Positions 15,788 through 28,734 of a stretch of 64,000 nt of DNA are shown in pieces (within the stretch, counting starts at the first letter, position 1; the number at the start of each line of letters is the position of its first letter). The DNA lies in the NCBI RefSeq assembly GCF_002286785.1, contig NZ_MUJY01000057.1, positions 16,937 through 80,936 on the forward strand. Direction: 5' to 3'. The notes beneath the pieces are model-generated. The model was not told where the DNA came from. It saw only the letters and a list, made by a program, of their open reading frames with translations, and made no database searches. A program made the translations under genes and the position numbers. The DNA comes from Pseudomonas sp. PIC25. GTDB taxonomy: Bacteria > Pseudomonadota > Gammaproteobacteria > Pseudomonadales > Pseudomonadaceae.

Positions 15788-18660
15788 TCAACATCTTCGA
15801 CCCCGCCAGCGATATCGACCTCGGTACCCCGGCCCGCGAAAGCGAGGTGCAGGTCAGCCTGACCATCGATGGCCGCGAGATCAGCGTGCCCGCCGGCACC
15901 TCGGTGATGCGCGCCGCCGCACTGCTCGGCACCACCATTCCCAAACTCTGCGCCACCGAGAGCCTGGAAGCCTTCGGCTCCTGCCGTATGTGCCTGGTGG
16001 AAATCGACGGCATGCGCGGCTATCCGGCCTCCTGCACCACGCCGGTGAGCGAGGGCATGGTGGTGCGCACCCAGACCTCCAAGCTCGCCACCCTGCGGCG
16101 CAACGTGATGGAGCTGTACATCTCCGACCACCCGTTGGACTGCCTGACCTGTTCGGCCAACGGCAACTGCGAACTGCAGACAGTGGCGGGGCAGGTGGGC
16201 CTGCGCGAAGTGCGTTACGGCTATGACGGTGCCAATCACCTGGAAGAGGCCAAGGACGTATCCAACCCCTATTTCGACTACGACCCGAGCAAGTGCATCG
16301 TCTGCAACCGCTGCGTGCGCGCCTGCGAGGAAACCCAGGGCACTTTCGCCCTGACCATCAGCGGTCGCGGCTTCGAGTCCCGCGTGGCGGCGGCCGGTGG
16401 CGAGAACTTCCTCGACTCCGAATGCGTGTCCTGCGGCGCCTGCGTGCAGGCCTGCCCGACTGCCACGCTGATGGAGAAGAGCGTGGTGGAGAAGGGCCAG
16501 CCGGAGCGCAGCATCATTACCACCTGCGCCTACTGCGGCGTGGGCTGTTCCTTCCGCGCCGAGGTGAAGGGCGACCAACTGGTACGCATGGTGCCGGACA
16601 AGAACGGCCGGGCCAACCACGGCCACGCCTGCGTCAAAGGGCGTTTCGCCTGGGGCTATGCCACCCATCCGGACCGCATCACCAAGCCGATGATCCGCAA
16701 ACACATCGACGACCCCTGGCAGGAAGTCAGCTGGGACGAGGCGGTGAGCTACGCGGCCAGCGAATTCCGCCGCATCCAGCTTAAGTACGGGCGCGACTCC
16801 ATCGGTGGCATCACCTCCAGCCGTTGCACCAACGAAGAAGCCTACCTGGTCCAGAAGCTGGTACGTGCGGGCTTCGGCAACAACAACGTCGACACCTGTG
16901 CGCGGGTCTGCCACTCGCCCACCGGCTATGGTCTCAAGCAGACCCTGGGCGAGTCGGCCGGCACCCAGAGCTTCGATTCGATCATGCAGGCCGACGTGAT
17001 TCTGGTGATCGGCGCCAACCCCACCGACGCCCACCCCGTCTTCGGCTCCCAGCTCAAGCGCCGCCTGCGCGAGGGCGCGCGGCTGATCGTCATCGACCCG
17101 CGCCGCATCGATCTGGTGGATTCGCCTCACGCCCGCGCCGAGCTGCACCTGGCGCTGCGTCCCGGCACCAACGTGGCCATGCTCAATGCCTTGGCCCATG
17201 TGATCGTCACCGAAGGGCTGGTCAATCAGGATTTCGTCGACGCCCGTTGCGAAGCGGCGGATTTCTCCCGCTGGCGCGATTTCGTCAGCAAGTCGGAGAA
17301 CTCTCCGGAAATCCTCGGCCCGGTCTGCGGCGTGCCCGCTGCGCAGATCCGCGCCGCCGCGCGCCTGTATGCCACCGGCGGCAATGCGGCGATCTACTAT
17401 GGCCTCGGCGTGACCGAGCACAGCCAGGGCAGCACCGCGGTAATGGCCATCGCCAACCTCGCCATGGCCACCGGCAACATCGGCCGCGAAGGGGTAGGGG
17501 TGAACCCGCTGCGTGGGCAGAACAATGTGCAGGGCTCCTGCGACATGGGCTCCTTTCCCCATGAATTGCCGGGCTACCGCCACGTCTCCAACGAGGCGGT
17601 GCGCGCCCAGTTCGAACAGGCTTGGGGTGTGACCCTGCAGCCCGATCCCGGCCTGCGCATCCCCAACATGTTCGAGGCGGCCCTGGACGGCAGCTTCAAG
17701 GCGCTGTACTGCCAGGGCGAGGACATCGCCCAGAGCGACCCCAACACCCAGCATGTCACCGCTGCGTTGTCGGCGATGGAATGCGTGGTGGTGCAGGACA
17801 TCTTCCTCAACGAAACCGCCAAGTTCGCCCATGTGTTCCTGCCGGGCAGCTCCTTCCTGGAGAAGGACGGCACCTTTACCAACGCCGAGCGGCGCATTTC
17901 CCGCGTGCGCAAGGTGATGGAGCCGCTGGGCGGCAAGGCCGACTGGGAAGCGACCCAACTCCTGGCCAATGCTCTGGGCTACAAGATGGACTACAAGCAT
18001 CCGTCCGAAATCATGGACGAGATCGCCCGTCTGACCCCGACCTTCACCCGCGTCAGCTACGCCGAATTGGACCGCCACGGCAGTCTGCAATGGCCTTGCA
18101 ACGACACCGCGCCGGACGGCACACCGACCATGCACATCGAGGAATTCGTGCGTGGCAAGGGGCGCTTCATGCTCACCGGCTACGTGCCCACCGAGGAGAA
18201 GGTCAATAGCCGCTATCCGCTACTGCTGACCACCGGCCGCATCCTCAGCCAGTACAACGTCGGTGCCCAGACCCGACGCACCGACAACGTCGCCTGGCAC
18301 GGGGAAGACCGCCTGGAAATCCACCCGACCGACGCCGAAAGCCGTGGCATCGTCGATGGCGACTGGGTCGGCGTCGGCAGCCGCGCCGGGCAGACGGTGC
18401 TGCGCGCCAAGGTCAGCGAGCGGGTGGCACCGGGCGTGGTCTACACCACCTTCCACTTCCCTGAATCGGGGGCCAACGTGATCACCACGGACAACTCCGA
18501 CTGGGCCACCAACTGTCCGGAATACAAGGTCACGGCAGTGGAAGTCTCGCGGGTCTACCAACCTTCCGAATGGCAAAAACGCTACCAGGCGTTCAGCGAC
18601 GAACAACGGCGCCTGCTCAAGGAGCGCCGCCGCGCCGAGAAAGCAGAGGTACGTAGATGA
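15784..18660 (+). CDS. fdsA: NAD-dependent formate dehydrogenase, catalytic Mo/W alpha subunit
   Basis: 958 aa molybdopterin oxidoreductase oxidising formate to CO2. In order: an N-terminal [2Fe-2S] ferredoxin domain (CATESLEAFGSCRMC), a NuoG-type His/Cys cluster region (DHPLDCLTCSANGNCEL), two [4Fe-4S] ferredoxin motifs (CIVCNRCVRAC, CVSCGACVQAC), the Mo-domain [4Fe-4S] site (CAYCGVGC...HACVKGRF), and the bis-MGD domain. The active-site Mo ligand is Cys376 in ARVCHSP, so this is a Cys, not selenocysteine, enzyme. Cytoplasmic, with no Tat signal. Coupled by 4-bp overlaps to fdsB and fdsD. Maturation needs FdsC/FdhD, and neither is encoded here. Confidence 0.95.
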   Translation: MINIFDPASDIDLGTPARESEVQVSLTIDGREISVPAGTSVMRAAALLGTTIPKLCATESLEAFGSCRMCLVEIDGMRGYPASCTTPVSEGMVVRTQTSKLATLRRNVMELYISDHPLDCLTCSANGNCELQTVAGQVGLREVRYGYDGANHLEEAKDVSNPYFDYDPSKCIVCNRCVRACEETQGTFALTISGRGFESRVAAAGGENFLDSECVSCGACVQACPTATLMEKSVVEKGQPERSIITTCAYCGVGCSFRAEVKGDQLVRMVPDKNGRANHGHACVKGRFAWGYATHPDRITKPMIRKHIDDPWQEVSWDEAVSYAASEFRRIQLKYGRDSIGGITSSRCTNEEAYLVQKLVRAGFGNNNVDTCARVCHSPTGYGLKQTLGESAGTQSFDSIMQADVILVIGANPTDAHPVFGSQLKRRLREGARLIVIDPRRIDLVDSPHARAELHLALRPGTNVAMLNALAHVIVTEGLVNQDFVDARCEAADFSRWRDFVSKSENSPEILGPVCGVPAAQIRAAARLYATGGNAAIYYGLGVTEHSQGSTAVMAIANLAMATGNIGREGVGVNPLRGQNNVQGSCDMGSFPHELPGYRHVSNEAVRAQFEQAWGVTLQPDPGLRIPNMFEAALDGSFKALYCQGEDIAQSDPNTQHVTAALSAMECVVVQDIFLNETAKFAHVFLPGSSFLEKDGTFTNAERRISRVRKVMEPLGGKADWEATQLLANALGYKMDYKHPSEIMDEIARLTPTFTRVSYAELDRHGSLQWPCNDTAPDGTPTMHIEEFVRGKGRFMLTGYVPTEEKVNSRYPLLLTTGRILSQYNVGAQTRRTDNVAWHGEDRLEIHPTDAESRGIVDGDWVGVGSRAGQTVLRAKVSERVAPGVVYTTFHFPESGANVITTDNSDWATNCPEYKVTAVEVSRVYQPSEWQKRYQAFSDEQRRLLKERRRAEKAEVRR

Positions 18661-18878
18661 GCAGCGAAAACCTGATCAAGATGGCCAACCAGATCGCCCA
18701 GTTCTTCGACTCCGAGCCGGACAATGCAGAGGCCGTGCATGGTGTACGCCAACACCTGCAAAGCTTCTGGACCCCCGCCATGCGCATCGAGCTGATGGCC
18801 TGGCAAGTGGAACACGGCGGCGCCTCCCTGCATCCCCTGGTGCAGGCAGCGTTGGCGGAGGTGGGGAGGGAGGTTTAG
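18657..18878 (+). CDS. fdsD: Formate dehydrogenase delta subunit
   Basis: 73 aa, starting MSSENLIKMANQIAQFF, a typical FdsD/NAD-dependent FDH delta chain. It contains the conserved FxxxP(D/E)...HL..FWTPAMR pattern. In other bacteria FdsD associates with the FDH complex or its maturation. Its ATG overlaps the fdsA stop (ATGA). In Cupriavidus and Rhodobacter the order is fdsGBACD; here fdsC is absent between A and D. Confidence 0.9.
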   Translation: MSSENLIKMANQIAQFFDSEPDNAEAVHGVRQHLQSFWTPAMRIELMAWQVEHGGASLHPLVQAALAEVGREV

Positions 18879-18919
18879 AAAGGCAGATTGGATTGCAAAT
18901 AAAGAGGGTCATGTTGGGT

Positions 18920-18955
18920 GGGATACAGCGGCGCCGCAAGGCGCCCGCTGGAATG
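18920..18955 (+). terminator. GC-rich hairpin downstream of fdsD
   Basis: The inverted repeat CAGCGGCGCC-gcaa-GGCGCCcGCTG lies 45-75 bp after fdsD, without a T run. It is either a terminator or a single REP-like palindrome (a GGGTGGGATACAGCG flank is typical of such repeats). Confidence 0.4.
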
Positions 18956-19037
18956 ATGATTAGACTTGAGCTGGATCATTCAGTTACGGGTCGTGCCCCC
19001 TATCTCCGCCTGAATCAGCTCTCATCTGGATGCTGAA

Positions 19038-19532
19038 CTAGCTATAGGCGACCCACAAATGCAGGCGCACGTCTGAGCACGTACCAAGCGCTGTGTACTT
19101 TTCGTTTTTCTGTATTACATGGTCGGGATACAACAAGCCTGTGTAGAGGCCTAGCAAAAGTTGATTTGCCACGCTCTACAAATACAGACCCTGACATTCC
19201 TGGCGCTCCAGCGCTTTCTAGAAGAATTTCTTGATGGCGGCCGGCAATTCGAGTTGCCGCAACGAATCGAGTTAGTACGACTGGGGTGGCTGGTTAGCGC
19301 CGTGAGCACTAAACTCATAAGGGAATCCAACGACATACAGTTTGTCTCCTACAGTAAGCAATGTGTTGCTCGGGAAGGAGTCCAGCTCTTCAAAATTTTT
19401 CGCCTTCTCTGCGGTGAAGCCACTGGCGTAGCTCAACGGCTGACGTTGCTCATCTAGGCAGCGGATAAGGGCGGCTTTGAATGGCAATTCAAAGAGTTGG
19501 TTGAGTAGAGAGTTCTCTTCGGAGTTGTTCAT
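19038..19532 (-). pseudogene. Orphan ORF, 86 aa to first stop, frame continues with stops (decaying gene?)
   Basis: From the ATG at 19532 a frame of 86 codons (MNNSEENSLLNQLFELPFKA...) runs to TAA at 19272-19274. The same frame then reads on as plausible protein (LDSLRQLELPAAIKKFF, TAG, KALERQECQGLYL, TAG, SVANQLLLGLYTGLLYPD...) to a stop at 19038-19040, giving three internal stops over 165 codons. GC content is well below the neighbours. It could instead be a real 86-aa gene ending at 19272, which is the conservative call. I recognise no family. Nothing else is visible in the 393-bp gap 18879-19271 apart from the hairpin near 18920. Confidence 0.35.
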
Positions 19533-19581
19533 GTTGCATCCTGAGTACAGGGGCGACCTTCCATGATCGCCCGTCGCTCAA

Positions 19582-23274
<3,693 letters not shown>

Positions 23275-23434
23275 GGGGACTACCTGGGAATGCCGGAAAA
23301 CGAGGTCGGGGATGATAGCAAACCTGCGCGGTTTCGGAGTGGACCACACTTTTGCATGAATTATGCTCAAGTTGGATCGCTTCGCCGGTACGCCAAGCTA
23401 GAATCGCCGCTCAACCGCGCCAAGGACCCCTGTC

Positions 23435-25714
23435 ATGCCGTACCGCGCGCTCGCCAGCGCTTTCTTTCTGTTCATCTACGGCGCTGCCCAGGCCGAGCCG
23501 ATTTCCTACACCCGTGACGTCCAGCCGATCTTCACCGCCAAGTGCGTGGCCTGCCATGCCTGCTACGACTCACCGTGCCAGCTCAACCTCGGTAGCGCCG
23601 AAGGGGTGACCCGTGGTGCGAATAAGCAGCCGGTCTACGACGGAACCCGGACCAAGGCGCAGGAGACGACCCGGCTGTTCCTCGATGCCCATGGGGCGGA
23701 TGCCTGGCGGAGCCGGGGTTTCCATTCGGTGCTGCAGCCGAAGGGCGGCCAGGCCGCCTTGATGGCGCGGATGCTGGAGTTGGGGCACGAGGCGCCGTTC
23801 GAGGCCAATGCCAAGTTGCCGGACGACCTGGCGATCGGTATTTCCCGGGAAAACCAGTGCCCGTTGCCAGGCGAGTTCGAGCAGTTCGCCAATAAGAACC
23901 CGCGGGTTGGTATGCCGTTCGCGGTAACCGGCCTGAGCGAGAAGGAATACCGCACCCTGCAGGATTGGCTGACACAGGGGGCTCCGGTGGACGAACAGGC
24001 GTGGCGACCCAGTGCGGCGGAGGCCAGGCAGATCGCTGTCTGGGAATCGTTGCTGAATGCGCCGGGCGCGCGGGAGGAGCTGGTATCCCGTTGGCTCTAC
24101 GAACACCTGTTCCTGGCCCACCTGTATTTCGAGGATGACGAGGCGGGGCACTTTTTCCAGATGGTGCGCTCGCGTACGCCGAGCGGCAAGCCGATCGATC
24201 CGATTGCCACACGGCGGCCGAACGACGATCCCGGTATCGATTTCCACTATCGCCTGCGGCCGATCCAGGGTGTGATCGTGCACAAGACGCATATCACCTA
24301 TCCCCTCAGCGAGAAAAAGCTGGGGCGGGTGCGCGAGCTGTTCCTACAGGGTGATTGGCGGGTGGATGCGTTGCCGGGCTACGGGCCGCAGCGGCGCGCC
24401 AATCCATTCGAGACGTTCGCGGCGATTCCGGCCCGGGCGCGTTACCAGTTCATGCTGGATAACGCCGAGTATTTCGTGCGCACCTTCATCCGCGGGCCGG
24501 TGTGTCGCGGCCAGATCGCGACGGATGTGATCCGCGATAACTTCTGGACCTTCTTCCAGGCGCCCGAACACGACCTCTATATCACCGACGCCGCCTATCG
24601 CGAAAAGACCACGCCATTGCTGGCGCTGCCGGGGCAGATCGACGATCTGGGCAGCATGCTCGGGCTGTGGCGGGCGTATCGCGATAAACGCAACCAGTAC
24701 GAAGAGCTGCGTCAGGCTGTCTATGCGAAAGCACCCGCGCCGAGCTGGTCGCATATCTGGACCGGCAATAACAACGCGCTGCTATCGATCTTCCGCCAGT
24801 ACGACAGCGCCTCTGTGCGCAAGGGGCTGGTCGGTGAGATTCCGCAGACGCTCTGGTGGATGGACTATCCGCTGCTGGAACGCACCTACTACCAACTGGT
24901 GGTCAATTTCGATGTGTACGGCAATCTCTCTCACCAGGCACAGACCCGGCTGTATTTCGATCTGATCCGCAACGGCGCCGAGCAGAACTTCCTGCGCTTG
25001 CTGCCGGCGGATTCCCGTGTGGAGATCCTCGACGACTGGTACCAGCGCAGCGGCAAACTGAAGCAATGGCTGGATTACCAGCCCATCGACACGCGCACAC
25101 CGACCGGCCTGCAACTCGCCGGCAATGACCCGAAGCGCGCGTTCGCCGAGGCCTTGCTGCAGCGCTATGTCGATCTCAATGCGCGTCCCGACCCGATCAA
25201 CCGTTGCCGCACGGCGCATTGCTATCGCGCCGGGATCGACCCGGCCCGTCAGGACATCGATCAGACCCTCAGCCGCCTGACCAGTCGGCCCGCCGCTGGA
25301 TTGCCGGTGATTGGCATGCTGCCGGAGGCGGTGCTGCTGCGCGTCGAGCTGCCGGACGGTTCGCGCGAGATCTACAGCGTGTTACGCAATCGTGCCCACA
25401 GCAACGTGGCGTTCATGCTCGGCGAATCGCTGCGCTACCAGCCAACCCTGGATACCCTGACGATCTATCCCGGTGTGCTGAGCAGCTATCCCAACTTCAT
25501 GTTCAACCTGGAGGCGGGTGAGGTCGGGAGTTTCGTCGCGGCGCTGGAGCAGGCGAAGGATGCCGTGACCTTCGACAAGGTGGTCGGGCGCTGGGGCGTT
25601 CGCCGAACGCACCCGGAGTTCTGGCGCTACTTCCATGATCTGTCGCACTACATCCGGGAAACCGAGCCGGTGGAGTACGGCGAACTGGACATGAACCGCT
25701 ACATGAATTTGTAG
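23435..25714 (+). CDS. cti: Fatty acid cis/trans isomerase
   Basis: 759 aa periplasmic cytochrome c-type enzyme that converts cis to trans unsaturated acyl chains in membrane phospholipids, giving fast rigidification under solvent or heat stress. It has an N-terminal signal peptide (AFFLFIYGAAQA, cleavage near residue 20) and a CxxCH heme-binding motif at residues 37-41 (CVACH), within CVACHACYDSPCQ. The length matches Cti of P. putida/P. aeruginosa. Activity in this family is post-translational; no special promoter is visible. Divergent from metH with a 160-bp gap. Confidence 0.95.
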   Translation: MPYRALASAFFLFIYGAAQAEPISYTRDVQPIFTAKCVACHACYDSPCQLNLGSAEGVTRGANKQPVYDGTRTKAQETTRLFLDAHGADAWRSRGFHSVLQPKGGQAALMARMLELGHEAPFEANAKLPDDLAIGISRENQCPLPGEFEQFANKNPRVGMPFAVTGLSEKEYRTLQDWLTQGAPVDEQAWRPSAAEARQIAVWESLLNAPGAREELVSRWLYEHLFLAHLYFEDDEAGHFFQMVRSRTPSGKPIDPIATRRPNDDPGIDFHYRLRPIQGVIVHKTHITYPLSEKKLGRVRELFLQGDWRVDALPGYGPQRRANPFETFAAIPARARYQFMLDNAEYFVRTFIRGPVCRGQIATDVIRDNFWTFFQAPEHDLYITDAAYREKTTPLLALPGQIDDLGSMLGLWRAYRDKRNQYEELRQAVYAKAPAPSWSHIWTGNNNALLSIFRQYDSASVRKGLVGEIPQTLWWMDYPLLERTYYQLVVNFDVYGNLSHQAQTRLYFDLIRNGAEQNFLRLLPADSRVEILDDWYQRSGKLKQWLDYQPIDTRTPTGLQLAGNDPKRAFAEALLQRYVDLNARPDPINRCRTAHCYRAGIDPARQDIDQTLSRLTSRPAAGLPVIGMLPEAVLLRVELPDGSREIYSVLRNRAHSNVAFMLGESLRYQPTLDTLTIYPGVLSSYPNFMFNLEAGEVGSFVAALEQAKDAVTFDKVVGRWGVRRTHPEFWRYFHDLSHYIRETEPVEYGELDMNRYMNL

Positions 25715-25898
25715 CGCCGACCCATCCAATACGGGCCGCGCTGCTGTGCGCGGCCCGCGATGCCTGCCCCGACGGGGAATCTTTTCCTACACCCTGCGGT
25801 CCGACCCTGTGACGGGACGGCAGGCACCGGGCAGGTGTCTGCCCTCGAATTTCGACGATGCACCTCTGTGTGTATCAGGAGAGGAGGGTATTCGCGGG

Positions 25899-26933
25899 AT
25901 GTTGATGTCGCTGCAAGCGCTCAGGGCACTGGCAGCATGGTTGGTGGTTTTTCATCATTTCATGCAGATTTTTTTCGACTTGCGGTCGGATGGACCGGTT
26001 GGCGATTTCTTTTCGGACAAGGGGGCGGTGGGCGTCGACCTGTTTTTCGTCATCAGCGGTACCGTCATCTATCTCTCGACCCAGGGCAAGGACATCGGTC
26101 CCGGCCGCTTCCTGCTCAATCGTCTGTTACGTATCGTGCCGGCCTACTGGTTGTATTCGCTGCTGGCGGCCGGGTTGATCCTGTATTTCAATCCGGTCAT
26201 GCCAACGCAGACGTTCGAGCTTGGCCATTTCCTCCTCTCGCTGCTGTTCATCCCGGCGGAAAATCCGGCGGGCTATGGTGAGTTTCCGACGCTCTATGTG
26301 GGCTGGACGCTCAACTACGAAATGTTCTTCTACCTGTTGTTCTCCCTCTCGCTGCTGGTGAACGAGCGCTTCCGGCCCTGGCTGACGGCGGCGTCGTTGG
26401 GCGTTGTGAGCCTGGTGCTGGCGCGTCAGGAGTGGGTAAGTGATTTCTACCGCAACAGCATCGTCTTCGAGTTTCTCCTCGGCCTGATGATCGGCGTGTG
26501 CTACCGGCGCGGCTGGATCGTCCAGGGGTTCTGGATACCCATTGCGCTGATCGTCGCGTCATTGCTGGCGATCCTGCATCTGCAGCCGTACCCACGCCTG
26601 TCGCACTGGGGCCTGCCCAGTGCGGTGATCGTTGCGGCCTGCCTGTCGCTGGAGCCGTATTTCCGCAGGAGCGGGTTGCTGAAGATGCTTGGCGACTGCT
26701 CCTACTCGGTGTACTTGCTACACGTCATCGTGCTGTCCCTGGGCTGGTACTTGAGTCAGCGTTTCGCCCTGAACCCTTACGCCGTGCTGGGCGCCTGTGT
26801 GCCGCTGATCCTCATCGCCGGCTGGTGCAGCTACGAGTTGATCGAGAAGCGCCTGATGCTGGGGATGAAGCTCTGGTTGTCGTCGGGTGGCGTGGTTTCC
26901 GAGCCGCTGTCATTTTTCCGACAAAAATACTAG
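25899..26933 (+). CDS. Acyltransferase 3 family membrane protein
   Basis: 344 aa, about 9-10 transmembrane helices. It starts [20 protein letters not shown], the hallmark N-terminus of the acyltransferase-3 (OafA/NodX-like) family with the catalytic His in helix 1, followed by [13 protein letters not shown]. These enzymes O-acetylate or acylate polysaccharides, LPS or other envelope glycans; the acceptor here is unknown. The ATG at 25899 follows GGAGAGGAGGG; an upstream in-frame ATG gives a non-hydrophobic, Arg/Pro-rich extension and is rejected. The C-terminal end abuts the nfuA promoter region (58 bp). Confidence 0.85.
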   Translation: MLMSLQALRALAAWLVVFHHFMQIFFDLRSDGPVGDFFSDKGAVGVDLFFVISGTVIYLSTQGKDIGPGRFLLNRLLRIVPAYWLYSLLAAGLILYFNPVMPTQTFELGHFLLSLLFIPAENPAGYGEFPTLYVGWTLNYEMFFYLLFSLSLLVNERFRPWLTAASLGVVSLVLARQEWVSDFYRNSIVFEFLLGLMIGVCYRRGWIVQGFWIPIALIVASLLAILHLQPYPRLSHWGLPSAVIVAACLSLEPYFRRSGLLKMLGDCSYSVYLLHVIVLSLGWYLSQRFALNPYAVLGACVPLILIAGWCSYELIEKRLMLGMKLWLSSGGVVSEPLSFFRQKY

Positions 26934-26991
26934 GACTTTATCTGGCAAAGCCGATTGGCGTACACTGCGTGCATGTTTGCGAGGAGTTGCC

Positions 26992-27576
26992 ATGAGCGCC
27001 ATCACCATTACCGACGCGGCCCACGATTACCTGGCTGATCTGCTGGCCAAGCAGAACACCCCCGGCATCGGTATCCGCATCTTCATCACACAGCCGGGCA
27101 CCCAGTATGCGGAAACCTGTATCGCCTATTGCAAGCCGGGCGAACAGAAGCCGGAAGACACCGCCCTGGCGCTGAAAAGCTTCACGGCCTGGATCGATGC
27201 GATGAGCGAGCCCTTTCTGGACGACGCCGTGGTGGATTACGCCACCGACCGCATGGGCGGCCAGCTCACCATCAAGGCGCCGAACGCCAAGGTGCCGATG
27301 GTCAACGAGGACAGCCCGCTCAACGAGCGGATCAACTACTACCTGCAGACCGAGATCAACCCCGGTCTGGCCAGCCACGGCGGTCAGGTGTCGCTGGTCG
27401 ATATCGTCGAGGAAGGCATCGCCGTGCTGCAGTTCGGCGGTGGCTGCCAGGGCTGCGGCATGGTCGATGTGACGCTCAAGGACGGCGTGGAAAAGACACT
27501 TATGGAGCGTATCCCGGAATTGAAGGGCGTACGTGACGTTACCGACCACAGCAATCGGGAAAACGCCTACTACTGA
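26992..27576 (+). CDS. nfuA: Fe-S biogenesis protein NfuA
   Basis: 194 aa. A degenerate A-type domain (about 1-95) is followed by a Nfu domain with the cluster-binding Cys152-x2-Cys155 in [11 protein letters not shown]. It carries [4Fe-4S] clusters to apoproteins, especially under oxidative stress. GAGGAG five bases before the ATG at 26992 fixes the start. A rho-independent terminator follows, so it is probably monocistronic. Confidence 0.95.
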   Translation: MSAITITDAAHDYLADLLAKQNTPGIGIRIFITQPGTQYAETCIAYCKPGEQKPEDTALALKSFTAWIDAMSEPFLDDAVVDYATDRMGGQLTIKAPNAKVPMVNEDSPLNERINYYLQTEINPGLASHGGQVSLVDIVEEGIAVLQFGGGCQGCGMVDVTLKDGVEKTLMERIPELKGVRDVTDHSNRENAYY

Positions 27577-27590
27577 CAGGCGACGACACG

Positions 27591-27618
27591 AAAAGGCGAC
27601 CCGCGGGTCGCCTTTTTC
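27591..27618 (+). terminator. Rho-independent terminator after nfuA
   Basis: AAAAGGCGACCC-GC-GGGTCGCCTTTTTC, a perfect stem with T run, 14 bp after the nfuA stop. Confidence 0.9.
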
Positions 27619-27730
27619 ATGTCTGCGATTGGCGTAAGACCGGCTGATCGGCGATCACTGGCGCAACTTCACGGTCCAACAGGCATGCCCCGACCGCTTC
27701 GCCATGAAGGACTACCCGCCAGGAGCTTTT

Positions 27731-28732
27731 ATGTCAGCCACTCGATTGCTGGTCTGCGACGACTCGGCGATGGCCCGCAAGCAACTGATCCGTGGCTTGC
27801 CGGAAGGTTGGCCGGTGTCCGTCAGTCAGGCTGCCAACGGACGTGAGGGGTTGGAGGCGATACGCCAGGGGCGGGGCGATGTGGTGTTGCTCGACCTGAC
27901 CATGCCTGAGGTGGACGGCTACGAAGTGCTCGAAGCGCTGCGGCGTGAGGGCTTGCCCAGTCGAGTGATCGTGGTGTCCGGCGATGTGCAGGACGAAGCG
28001 GTCCGGCGAGTGGAGCAACTCGGAGCGCTGGCCTTCATCCGGAAGCCCGCCGATCCGGTGCTGCTGAAGGAAACGTTGGAGCGTCTCGATCTTCTGGCGC
28101 CTCCGTCTTCTGAGCCCGATGCCACGATATCGGTCGGCGGCGAGCCGGATGTCAGTTTTCATGATGCGTTTCGCGAGGTGGTCAACATCGCCATGGGCCG
28201 GGCAGGTGCCATGTTGGCCCGGGTACTGGGTGTTTTCGTCCAGTTGCCGATCCCCAACGTGAATGAGTTCGAGGCCGGCGAGCTGCACATGGCGCTGCTC
28301 GATGCCCAGGAGGGCGAGCGGCTGACGGCGATATGCCAGGGTTTTATCGGCGGAGGAATCGCCGGCGAGGCCCTGCTGATCTTTCACGATTCGGAAGTTT
28401 CCGACATGGCCAAGCTGATGCGTTGGCATGCCCAGGCCTATCCTGAACTGGAGATGCTGCTGGATCTGTCCTGTCTGCTGGTAGGCGCCTGCCTGAGTGG
28501 TCTGGCCGAGATGATCGATGTGGCGTTTTCACAAAGCCATCCTTTGATTCTCGGCGAACATGCTTCCATCGACGAACTGATCCGTCTCAATCGACATCGG
28601 TGGAAGAAGACGCTCGCCGTTGAAATCAGCTATAGCCTGGAAGGGCACGCCATTCATTTCGATCTGCTGTTCCTGTTTACCGAAGACTCGCTGGACCTGC
28701 TATCACGCAAGCTCAACTACCTGATGGATTGA
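27731..28732 (+). CDS. Response regulator with C-terminal CheC-like domain
   Basis: 333 aa. Residues about 5-125 are a receiver domain with phospho-acceptor Asp55 (VVLLDLTMPEVDG) and DD near residue 11. After a short linker, residues about 135-333 resemble CheC/CheX/FliY phosphatases: the first signature D-x3-E-x2-N is intact (Asp145, Glu149, Asn152), whereas the second copy (LDLSCLLVGACLSG) lacks the Glu/Asn pair. It may therefore dephosphorylate a receiver, as CheC does for CheY-P (inference). The start at 27731 has CAGGAG seven bases upstream. It is followed after 2 bp by a diguanylate cyclase gene, probably co-transcribed. Confidence 0.9.
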   Translation: MSATRLLVCDDSAMARKQLIRGLPEGWPVSVSQAANGREGLEAIRQGRGDVVLLDLTMPEVDGYEVLEALRREGLPSRVIVVSGDVQDEAVRRVEQLGALAFIRKPADPVLLKETLERLDLLAPPSSEPDATISVGGEPDVSFHDAFREVVNIAMGRAGAMLARVLGVFVQLPIPNVNEFEAGELHMALLDAQEGERLTAICQGFIGGGIAGEALLIFHDSEVSDMAKLMRWHAQAYPELEMLLDLSCLLVGACLSGLAEMIDVAFSQSHPLILGEHASIDELIRLNRHRWKKTLAVEISYSLEGHAIHFDLLFLFTEDSLDLLSRKLNYLMD

Positions 28733-28734
28733 TC

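Noticed and set aside
23275..23434. Cobalamin or SAM riboswitch upstream of metH.
   Set aside because: The 160-bp gap shows no B12-box or SAM-type conserved core.
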